Part shown: piece after piece, positions 33,376 through 39,656 of the stretch
How the letters are laid out: each line of letters begins with the position of its first letter
Position numbering within the stretch: position 1 is the first letter of the stretch
NCBI GenBank assembly: GCA_963169695.1
Contig: CAUJDS010000033.1
Coordinates: 1 to 39,656 of the forward strand
Direction: 5' to 3'
Source: Bdellovibrionota bacterium
GTDB lineage: Bacteria; Bdellovibrionota; UBA1018; CAUJDS01
DNA length: 39,656 nt
Notes under the pieces: generated by a model
Told to the model about the DNA's origin: nothing
The model's input: only the letters and a program-made list of their open reading frames with translations
Databases searched by the model: none
Program-made: the position numbers and the translations under genes

Positions 33376-33424
33376 TCAAAATTCTGGGCATTTCGGACTG
33401 GCCCGGGTATGGCTTTTTGAAGTC

Positions 33425-36400
33425 ATGCACCAGCGACTTACTCTCCTAAGAAATCAATTGAAGTCCCGAATCCTAGTCCTTGATGGAGCAATGGGTACTG
33501 CTATCCAGGCCCGGAACCTAGGCCCAGAAGACTTTGGTGGAGCTGACAAGGAAGGGTGCAACGAAGCACTCACCTTGACTCGTCCAGCCATTATCCAGTC
33601 TATCCACGAAGCATACCTTGAAGCAGGCTGCGATATTGTAGAGACCAATACGTTTGGTGCAACACCCATGGTGCTTGGGGAATATGGTTTGCAGGACCAG
33701 TGCCACGCAATCAATAGGCGCGCCGCAGAACTTGCTCGCGCTGCTGCGGCAAAATTTGATTCCGCAGCGAGGCCCATTTTTATCGCTGGCTCTGTGGGTC
33801 CTACGACCAAAGCACTGAGTGTTACTGGCGGCATAACCTTTGAGCAGCTGCGATTAGAGTTTCAGACGCAAATCCGAGGGCTCGTCGCTGGCGGCATCGA
33901 CTACATTCTTCTGGAGACCTGCCAAGACACCCGAAACATCAAAGCCGCACTTCTCGCTTTGGATGATGTTGCCTCTGAGATCGGTCAATCCATATCCGCA
34001 GCAGTCTCTGGCACGATCGAACCCATGGGTACCATGCTTGCGGGACAGACTGCAGAGGCTCTCTACACCTCGCTCGAACATCGCGACCTTCTCTATATTG
34101 GATTGAATTGCGCAACCGGGCCAGAGTTTATGACGGATTCGATCCGCGCATTGGCAGCCGTGTCGCGCTTCCCTATCGCTTGCATTCCCAATGCCGGACT
34201 GCCCGACGAAGATGGCTGCTACTTAGAAACGCCCAAGATGATGTGTGACATCCTTCGGCGATTTATAGATCAGGGCTGGATCAATTTCATTGGAGGCTGC
34301 TGTGGAACTACGGCGCCTCATATTCGCGCGTTTTCAGAATTGGCGAAGACCGGCAAACCCAGACAAGCCACTTTGCTTCATCGCTCCACCCTTTCGGGCA
34401 CGGACTTTCTCGAAGTAACTTCTGAAAATCGGCCGGTATTAGTTGGCGAGCGAACCAATTCCATCGGTAGCAAAAAATTTCGGGACCTCATTGCTGCGGG
34501 AGACTGGGACTCCGCTGCCGAAGTGGCGCGCACTCAAGCCAAAAATGGCGCTCAGATTATTGATATTTGCCTCGCCAACCCCGAACGCAACGAGATTGAG
34601 GATATGCGAATCTTCTTGGAGATTGCGTCCAAGAAGATTCGTGCTCCGCTCATGATCGACTCCACGGACGCCGAAGTGATCCGCATTGCCTTGACTTACT
34701 CTCAGGGAAAAGCCGTTATCAATTCCATCAATCTCGAAGACGGCGAAGAGCGATTTGAACAAGTCGTCCCACTTGCCAAACAAATGGGTGCCGCACTCGT
34801 CGTCGGCACCATCGATGAAGACCCTGTGCAGGGCATGGGTGTTAGTCGCGAGCGCAAGCTCGAGATTGCCACTCGAGAGTACGACCTTTTGACGAAGAAG
34901 TATGGCGTCTCGGAGACCGATATCTACTGGGACCCTTTAGTCTTCCCTTGCGCGACCGGTGATGCTCAGTACGTCGGTTCTGCGCTCGAAACCATTGAAG
35001 GCCTGCGCCTCATCAAATCAAAGTACCCACACACTCGCTCTGTCCTAGGTATTTCGAATGTGAGCTTTGGACTTCCGGCTTCTGGCCGCGAGGTTCTCAA
35101 TTCTATTTTTCTCTACCATTGCGTTCAGGCCGGGCTAGACCTAGCCATTGTCAATTCCGAAAAGCTCGTACGCTATGCCCAGATACCGCAGGAAGAAAAA
35201 GACCTCTCCGAAGACTTGCTCTTCAATCGACGGCCTGACGCAATCGATCGTTTTGCGGCACATTTTCGTGAAAAAAAGGTTCAGGCTTCCTCCGCACCGC
35301 TCTCAGATTTGCCCTTGGACGAACGCCTCGCTCAAGCCGTGATTCAAGGAACCAAAGAAGGACTCCAAGACAACCTCCAGCTCAAGCTCAAAGAATGCAC
35401 ACCACTCGAAGTCATCAACGGACCTTTGATGAAGGGCATGGACGAAGTGGGCCGCCTCTTTAATCAGAACCAACTCATTGTTGCAGAAGTTCTTCAGTCT
35501 GCAGAAGTCATGAAGGCAGCCGTTAGCTTCTTAGAGCCCTTTATGGACCGGGATAAAACCTCCTCGCGAGGAAAGGTCCTCTTGGCGACCGTGAAGGGCG
35601 ACGTGCATGATATCGGCAAAAATCTCGTCGACATCATTCTCAGCAATAACGGATTCCAAGTGATCAACTTAGGGATACGAGTCCCTCCAGAAGTATTGAT
35701 TGCCGAATCTCGCAAGCATTCGCCCGATATCTTGGGCCTCTCAGGACTTCTTGTGAAGTCCGCACAGCAGATGGTTTTTACCGCAGAGGACCTGTCAAAG
35801 TCCGGCGTCACACCGCGGATGTTGGTGGGCGGTGCTGCGCTATCCGAAAATTTTGTGGACCGAAAGATCGCTCCTGCTTACCAAGGCGACGTCTCCTATG
35901 CATCGGACGCCATGCATGGATTAGAACTCGCCAAAATTTTTGTGGATGAAGGCGCCTTTCAACAATGGAAAGAAAAGACCCAGACTCGGCGTACCGAAAA
36001 AGCCAATGCCGCTGCTCGACCCAAACTCGTTCAACCTTCCTTCGCGCCGACGGATCGCCGATCAAGTGAGGTGAAGCACCTACCGGAGCCTCCCAATCCA
36101 GGAAATTTTGAGCGCCATGTTTTGCTCACCACTCCAGTCGAGATCCTTTGGCCTTTTATCAACCCTCTTATGCTCTATGGCAGACACTTAGGAATGGGTG
36201 GAAAAACCATTCGCGATATCGAAAAACTTCGCAACCAGCCTTCCTTGCGGGGAGACCTAGATGCCAAGTCACTCAAAATCTGGGAGACGGTAGAAGAAGT
36301 AAAACTCAAATACAAAGGTAGCGAATTCTTGAAACCCTCTGCGGTTTATCAGTTTTTCCGTGCGGAGAGCGAAGGCAATATCCTTCGCGTGTATCCGCGA

Positions 36401-36964
36401 ATCGATGCGCCCAAGGGCGAAGCCGAGGTTTTTGAATTTCCGCGTCAAGCACGCGAGCAAGGCGTCTGCCTAGCAGACTTTACTTGGCAAGCGAGTGAGA
36501 GCAACGCGGAACGCTTCGACAATGTCTGTTTTTTTACAACGAGTGTCGGCAAGGGGCTTCGCGACCATGCCCTTCAACTCAAGGACCAAGGGAAGTACTT
36601 GGAGTCTCATGTGCTTCAAGCACTCGCGATTGAATCGGCCGAGGCCTTTGCGGAATACCTTCATAGCAAAATCAGAAAAACCTGGGGATTTCCGGATCCT
36701 GTGGACATGACGATGATGCAGCGATTCCAAGCCAAGTACCAAGGTAAGCGATACTCCTTTGGATATCCTGCTTGTCCAAGACTAGATGATCAGACGCAGC
36801 TCTTTCGACTCCTTCGACCTGAATCGATTGGCGTCGAACTCACGGACGGTTTTATGATGGATCCAGAAGCGAGTGTCTCGGCCATTGTTTTTCATCATCC
36901 CGATGCGCATTATTTTTCGGCAGGCACCGGAGCAGACGTCGCCAACGACGCCAGAATGAGTTAA
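33425..36964 (+). CDS. metH: Cobalamin-dependent methionine synthase
   Basis: The 1179-residue enzyme moves the methyl group of 5-methyltetrahydrofolate to homocysteine through methylcobalamin. All modules are present. The homocysteine domain has zinc ligands (CATG, GGCCGTT). The pterin domain starts PVLVGERTNSIGSKKF. The B12 domain has the lower-ligand motif DVHDIGKN (DxHxxG). The C-terminal SAM-dependent reactivation domain has the typical ending RYSFGYPACPRLDDQ. Length is close to the E. coli enzyme (1227). It begins an operon with tyrS (9 bp later) and metF, so the enzyme that makes its methyl donor is co-expressed. Confidence 0.97.
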   Translation: MHQRLTLLRNQLKSRILVLDGAMGTAIQARNLGPEDFGGADKEGCNEALTLTRPAIIQSIHEAYLEAGCDIVETNTFGATPMVLGEYGLQDQCHAINRRAAELARAAAAKFDSAARPIFIAGSVGPTTKALSVTGGITFEQLRLEFQTQIRGLVAGGIDYILLETCQDTRNIKAALLALDDVASEIGQSISAAVSGTIEPMGTMLAGQTAEALYTSLEHRDLLYIGLNCATGPEFMTDSIRALAAVSRFPIACIPNAGLPDEDGCYLETPKMMCDILRRFIDQGWINFIGGCCGTTAPHIRAFSELAKTGKPRQATLLHRSTLSGTDFLEVTSENRPVLVGERTNSIGSKKFRDLIAAGDWDSAAEVARTQAKNGAQIIDICLANPERNEIEDMRIFLEIASKKIRAPLMIDSTDAEVIRIALTYSQGKAVINSINLEDGEERFEQVVPLAKQMGAALVVGTIDEDPVQGMGVSRERKLEIATREYDLLTKKYGVSETDIYWDPLVFPCATGDAQYVGSALETIEGLRLIKSKYPHTRSVLGISNVSFGLPASGREVLNSIFLYHCVQAGLDLAIVNSEKLVRYAQIPQEEKDLSEDLLFNRRPDAIDRFAAHFREKKVQASSAPLSDLPLDERLAQAVIQGTKEGLQDNLQLKLKECTPLEVINGPLMKGMDEVGRLFNQNQLIVAEVLQSAEVMKAAVSFLEPFMDRDKTSSRGKVLLATVKGDVHDIGKNLVDIILSNNGFQVINLGIRVPPEVLIAESRKHSPDILGLSGLLVKSAQQMVFTAEDLSKSGVTPRMLVGGAALSENFVDRKIAPAYQGDVSYASDAMHGLELAKIFVDEGAFQQWKEKTQTRRTEKANAAARPKLVQPSFAPTDRRSSEVKHLPEPPNPGNFERHVLLTTPVEILWPFINPLMLYGRHLGMGGKTIRDIEKLRNQPSLRGDLDAKSLKIWETVEEVKLKYKGSEFLKPSAVYQFFRAESEGNILRVYPRIDAPKGEAEVFEFPRQAREQGVCLADFTWQASESNAERFDNVCFFTTSVGKGLRDHALQLKDQGKYLESHVLQALAIESAEAFAEYLHSKIRKTWGFPDPVDMTMMQRFQAKYQGKRYSFGYPACPRLDDQTQLFRLLRPESIGVELTDGFMMDPEASVSAIVFHHPDAHYFSAGTGADVANDARMS

Positions 36965-36973
36965 GACCAATCC

Positions 36974-38266
36974 ATGGATCTCTTTCAAGACCTTGAGGCC
37001 CGGGGACTCGTCAAGCAAGTCACGGACCCCCGCTTTCAAACGCTTTTGTCCAAAAAAAGTTGCACGGTTTACGTTGGCTTCGATCCCACCAGCGACTCCC
37101 TTCACGTGGGCAACCTTCTGCCTATTTTGCTTTTGAAACGATTCCAAGATGCTGGTCATCGTCCTATTGCCCTCACTGGTGGCGCTACTGCCATGATTGG
37201 AGATCCCAGCGGAAAAAGCGAAGAACGGAACCTCCTCGATGAAGCAACCCTAGCTAGCAATGTCCTAGGTGTCACTCAAGTCCTCAAGCGATTTCTAAAA
37301 ACCGACGGCCCTTCAGGCGCCCTCTTTCTTAATAACAAGGACTGGATTGCACCTTTTCATTTTTTAGAATTTCTTCGCGACGTCGGAAAACATTTCACCG
37401 TCAACCATATGATCGCAAAGGATTCCATTCGCTCCCGATTGGAGGACCGCGAAAATGGAATTTCTTATACTGAGTTTTCGTACATGTTGATTCAGGCATA
37501 TGACTTTTATCACCTCAACAAAGCCTACCAATGTGCCGCCCAGCTTGGCGGATCCGATCAGTGGGGCAATATTACCGCGGGATGCGAGCTCATCCGCCGC
37601 ATGCATGCACACGCCAAAACCCAACCACCGATCGAACCCTTTGGTCTGACTGCTCCCTTGATCCTCAAGAGCGACGGATCCAAATATGGCAAAACAGAAA
37701 AAGGCGCTGTGTGGCTCGATTCCACTCGAACATCTCCCTATGATTTCTATCAATTCTTTATTCAGACTCCAGATACTGAAGTGATGCAGCTTTTGAAATT
37801 CTACACTTTCTTGCCGCTAGCAGAAATTCAGAAGATCGAAGCTGAATTTAAAAAGGCCCCCGAAGCACGAACCGCACAAAAAATACTGGCTCAAGAAGTA
37901 ACCCGTTTGGTACACGGAGAAACGGAGCTGCAAAAAGCCGAAAGTGCAAGCTCTGCATTTTTTCAAGCAGACCCGACCGCAATGAGCTTGGAAGCATTAA
38001 AGCAGGCACATCAAAGCAGCCCGGCTTCTCACTTACCCCTGGCCCTACTTGGAAGTACCTACTCTTTGATTGACCTTCTTGTGGCCACGCAGGTTTGCAA
38101 CTCCAAAGGATCAGCTCGACGCGAAATCGAAGGCGGCGGTATAGCAATCAACGGAAAAAAAATCAGCAGCACGGATCATGCAATAACTCGCAGCGACCTC
38201 CTCCACGGCAGCTGCATCCTCATTCGACGAGGAAAGAAGACCTACCACCTCGCGTGGTTTCAATGA
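36974..38266 (+). CDS. tyrS: Tyrosyl-tRNA synthetase
   Basis: The 430-residue class I synthetase charges tRNA-Tyr. It has the HIGH-type motif in GFDPTSDSLHVGNLLP, the KMSKS-type loop as KYGKTEKGAVWL (common in TyrS), tyrosine-site residues in QAYDFYHL and QLGGSDQWGNI, and a C-terminal S4 RNA-binding domain (SKGSARREIEGGGIAINGKK). It lies between metH and metF with gaps of 9 and 13 bp, an uncommon position. The ribosome-binding site is weak, so translation may depend on coupling to metH. Confidence 0.97.
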   Translation: MDLFQDLEARGLVKQVTDPRFQTLLSKKSCTVYVGFDPTSDSLHVGNLLPILLLKRFQDAGHRPIALTGGATAMIGDPSGKSEERNLLDEATLASNVLGVTQVLKRFLKTDGPSGALFLNNKDWIAPFHFLEFLRDVGKHFTVNHMIAKDSIRSRLEDRENGISYTEFSYMLIQAYDFYHLNKAYQCAAQLGGSDQWGNITAGCELIRRMHAHAKTQPPIEPFGLTAPLILKSDGSKYGKTEKGAVWLDSTRTSPYDFYQFFIQTPDTEVMQLLKFYTFLPLAEIQKIEAEFKKAPEARTAQKILAQEVTRLVHGETELQKAESASSAFFQADPTAMSLEALKQAHQSSPASHLPLALLGSTYSLIDLLVATQVCNSKGSARREIEGGGIAINGKKISSTDHAITRSDLLHGSCILIRRGKKTYHLAWFQ

Positions 38267-38279
38267 GGGGCCATAGCCA

Positions 38280-39221
38280 ATGAACGCATTTGGATTTCGA
38301 GCTGATATCAAGATCACTGAAGTGCTCAAGAAGAATTCCTTCACCCTTTCCGCAGAAGTCATTCCTCCACGCAACGGATCCGAGCAACAGAATGTGCTCA
38401 CCCAGGTACAAAAACTTATTGAAGCTGGCGCCGAGTACCTGTCCGTCACCAAAGGGGCCGGAGGAAGCTTGCGCGGTGGTAGCTTGCCGATTGCTCAAGC
38501 GATCAAAGAGTCTTTCTCAACGCCATCAGTGGCCCATTTCACTTGCCGGGACCTCCTCCCTGTCGAGGTAGAAAACGCACTGATCGATCATCACTATTTT
38601 GGCATTCGAAATATCTTAGCCCTTCGCGGAGATCCGCCCCAGGATCAACCCAACTGGAATCCTCGTCCCGAGAGTTATCCTCATGCCTACCAACTGGTCG
38701 AACAGATCAAGACTCTGAATGAAGGCCGTTACCTCAATCGCCCATCCGATGCCGGGTCGCTTGGACAAGAGCGCACGGACTTTTGCATCGGAGTAGCAGC
38801 CTACCCCGAACACCCCAACGAGACTGAGCGATGGAGGTTTCTCCAGCGCAAAGTCCAGGCCGGAGCTGACTACGCGATTACGCAGATGCTTTTTGATGCG
38901 GATGCCTATGGACGCTACCTAGACCTCCTAGAGCGGAATCAGATTGTCCTTCCGATCATACCCGGGACTCGAGTCCTCAAAGATCGCAAACAAGCCGACC
39001 TCATGCGGAAACTCTTTCAAGTGAGTATTGCGGAGGACCTCTACCAAGCCCTGCCCGAGGTCCACACAGATGGCCCTCCCCTTGCCGGTATTGAACAATG
39101 CCAAAGGCTTATTGAAAAAATGGAACGCCACGGCGCTCCCGGTGTTCATCTTTTTGTCCTATTTGACACACAAAGCTCTTGCGATTTGCTTCAGAGATTG
39201 AGAATTCAATTCCCGAGCTGA
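38280..39221 (+). CDS. metF: 5,10-Methylenetetrahydrofolate reductase
   Basis: The 313-residue flavoprotein reduces methylene-tetrahydrofolate to methyl-tetrahydrofolate, the substrate of MetH. Family blocks are FTLSAEVIPPRNGSEQ (active-site Glu), GIRNILALRGDPP and CIGVAAYPEHPNETE, then QAGADYAITQMLFDADAY. The last codons (FPS-stop) lie inside a repeat that starts at 39209, so the natural C-terminus may have been altered. It is the third gene of the metH-tyrS-metF operon. Confidence 0.96.
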   Translation: MNAFGFRADIKITEVLKKNSFTLSAEVIPPRNGSEQQNVLTQVQKLIEAGAEYLSVTKGAGGSLRGGSLPIAQAIKESFSTPSVAHFTCRDLLPVEVENALIDHHYFGIRNILALRGDPPQDQPNWNPRPESYPHAYQLVEQIKTLNEGRYLNRPSDAGSLGQERTDFCIGVAAYPEHPNETERWRFLQRKVQAGADYAITQMLFDADAYGRYLDLLERNQIVLPIIPGTRVLKDRKQADLMRKLFQVSIAEDLYQALPEVHTDGPPLAGIEQCQRLIEKMERHGAPGVHLFVLFDTQSSCDLLQRLRIQFPS

Positions 39222-39336
39222 CGCGAGGGAATCGGCGCGCAGCGTGGGTACAGCGTACCCAAAAATCGCACGATGCGATTTTTAGCGAGCACCTCAGGCG
39301 ACGACTTTGATACATAGAACCATACCTTGCCGGGGT
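39209..39336 (+). repeat. 128-bp palindrome-rich repeat, copy 1
   Basis: Copy 1 matches copy 2 (39434-39561) at 127 of 128 positions by eye. It contains three small dyads: ATTCCC/GGGAAT, GGGTAC-agc-GTACCC (39246-39260) and AAAAATCGCA-cga-TGCGATTTTT (39261-39283). It ends with GCCGGGGT, the first 8 bases of a tRNA-Leu. Its start lies inside metF. Confidence 0.9.
39261..39283 (+). terminator. Candidate terminator of the metH-tyrS-metF operon
   Basis: A perfect 10-bp stem with a 3-nt CGA loop ends in TTTTT, about 40 bp after the metF stop. It is part of the repeat, so the repeat may have supplied the terminator. Confidence 0.45.
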
Positions 39337-39433
39337 AAAATCCGCAGGAGCGGATTTTTCTGGGCGCAGTGGCCATGCGGTGCATGGCAAGCCGAGCAGG
39401 ATGCGAGGCTTAACGAGCACCAGCGAAATTGGT
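39337..39433 (+). repeat. Spacer of the tandem repeat, built of short palindromes and tRNA-Leu-like pieces
   Basis: This 97-bp spacer completes a 225-bp tandem unit. It holds AAAATCCGC-agga-GCGGATTTT, GCCATGC-ggt-GCATGGC and AAGCC...GGCTT enclosing AGCAGGATGCGA, a 12-mer that recurs at 39634-39645. It ends with GCGAAATTGGT, which together with the next base matches the D arm of the tRNA-Leu at 39563-39574. No gene is seen. Confidence 0.7.
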
Positions 39434-39561
39434 ATTCCCGAGCTGACGCGAGGGAATCGGCGCGCAGCGTGGGTACAGCGTACCAAAAAATCGCACGATG
39501 CGATTTTTAGCGAGCACCTCAGGCGACGACTTTGATACATAGAACCATACCTTGCCGGGGT
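39434..39561 (+). repeat. 128-bp palindrome-rich repeat, copy 2
   Basis: This copy lies 225 bp after copy 1 with one C-to-A change at the base of the GTACC hairpin. Unlike copy 1, it continues into a longer tRNA-Leu 5' half, so it may be nearer to the original arrangement. Confidence 0.9.
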
Positions 39562-39580
39562 GGCGAAATTGGTAGACGCA
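39554..39580 (+). tRNA. 5' half of a tRNA-Leu, apparently interrupted
   Basis: GCCGGGGTGGCGAAATTGGT followed by AGACGCA is the acceptor strand and D arm of a bacterial tRNA-Leu. The following sequence does not form a leucine anticodon arm. Instead it gives further palindromes (CTGCGC-taaat-GCGCAG) and the AGCAGGATGCGA motif up to the window end. The 3' half may lie beyond the window or be lost. It should not be counted as a functional tRNA on present evidence. Confidence 0.5.
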
Positions 39581-39656
39581 CACTTCGAGGGCAGGAGCCC
39601 GAGAAGCCGTCTGCGCTAAATGCGCAGCGCCGAAGCAGGATGCGAAGGCGAGGTTA

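Noticed and set aside
33425-36964. SAM or cobalamin riboswitch before metH
   Set aside because: Only 49 bp separate metH from the preceding gene and no aptamer core is visible.
39109-39540. Minus-strand open frame with an internal protein repeat
   Set aside because: The apparent protein repeat is just the translation of the 128-bp DNA repeat and it overlaps metF on the other strand.
39209-39561. CRISPR array
   Set aside because: Only two copies, 128 bp long, made of several different palindromes; no short regular repeats and no cas genes.
39554-39656. Group I intron in tRNA-Leu
   Set aside because: Known introns interrupt the anticodon loop. Here the sequence departs before the anticodon arm and no intron core is seen.

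Overview
This 39.7 kb window looks like chromosomal DNA of a Gram-negative bacterium with an outer membrane. The signs are lipoproteins with lipoboxes, beta-barrel proteins ending in phenylalanine, a LolC/E permease and a Kdo/heptose glycosyltransferase fusion. An HD-GYP protein, a PilZ protein, an orphan c-di-GMP riboswitch RNA and many uncharacterised envelope proteins together suggest the Bdellovibrionota/Oligoflexia or a related 'deltaproteobacterial' lineage. That placement is inference; there is no rRNA here to confirm it. Gene density is high, and I see no phage, insertion sequence or CRISPR array.

Layout. 1-4.3 kb: a partial exported protein, a lipoprotein, and a cluster of unknown cytoplasmic proteins (a zinc-ribbon protein with a duplicated domain, a small protein coupled to a coiled-coil/Hsp20-like protein, and another small protein). 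4.3-7.9 kb: an HD-GYP c-di-GMP phosphodiesterase convergent with a four-gene operon (PilZ, glpX, a START/SRPBCC protein, a phasin-like protein). 8-9.6 kb: pgsA, a PduO-type cobalamin adenosyltransferase, tRNA-Gly and a very small basic protein. 9.6-13.4 kb: a nitroreductase, a frameshifted outer-membrane protein gene and an exported protein. 13.4-19 kb, minus strand: lolC/E-like and fadJ-like genes, then a coupled pair of envelope proteins. 19.0-19.65 kb: a long non-coding stretch with a sigma-54-type promoter in front of a perfect 19-bp hairpin with a C-rich loop, probably a small RNA. 19.65-27.8 kb: a DUF1592-type lipoprotein, then a minus-strand run of DUF4097 protein, heptosyltransferase-KdtA fusion, FAD oxidoreductase and purB. 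27.8-29.3 kb: a non-coding RNA carrying a c-di-GMP-I (GEMM) aptamer with no downstream gene, facing a divergent FliA-like sigma factor. 29.5-33.4 kb: tRNA-Cys, a three-PAS histidine kinase and a delta-60-repeat-like lipoprotein. 33.4-39.2 kb: an apparent metH-tyrS-metF operon. 39.2 kb to the end: a palindrome-rich tandem repeat that overlaps the end of metF and runs into the 5' half of a tRNA-Leu.

How the genes fit together. MetH (B12-dependent), MetF and the cobalamin adenosyltransferase show a B12-using methionine and one-carbon pathway. HD-GYP, PilZ and the GEMM RNA place three separate c-di-GMP elements in one window. The most unusual parts are the two candidate regulatory RNAs (about 19360-19445 and 27865-28200), the glycosyltransferase fusion and the tRNA-Leu-associated repeat array. 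All functional statements rest on motif recognition by eye; no database search was run.
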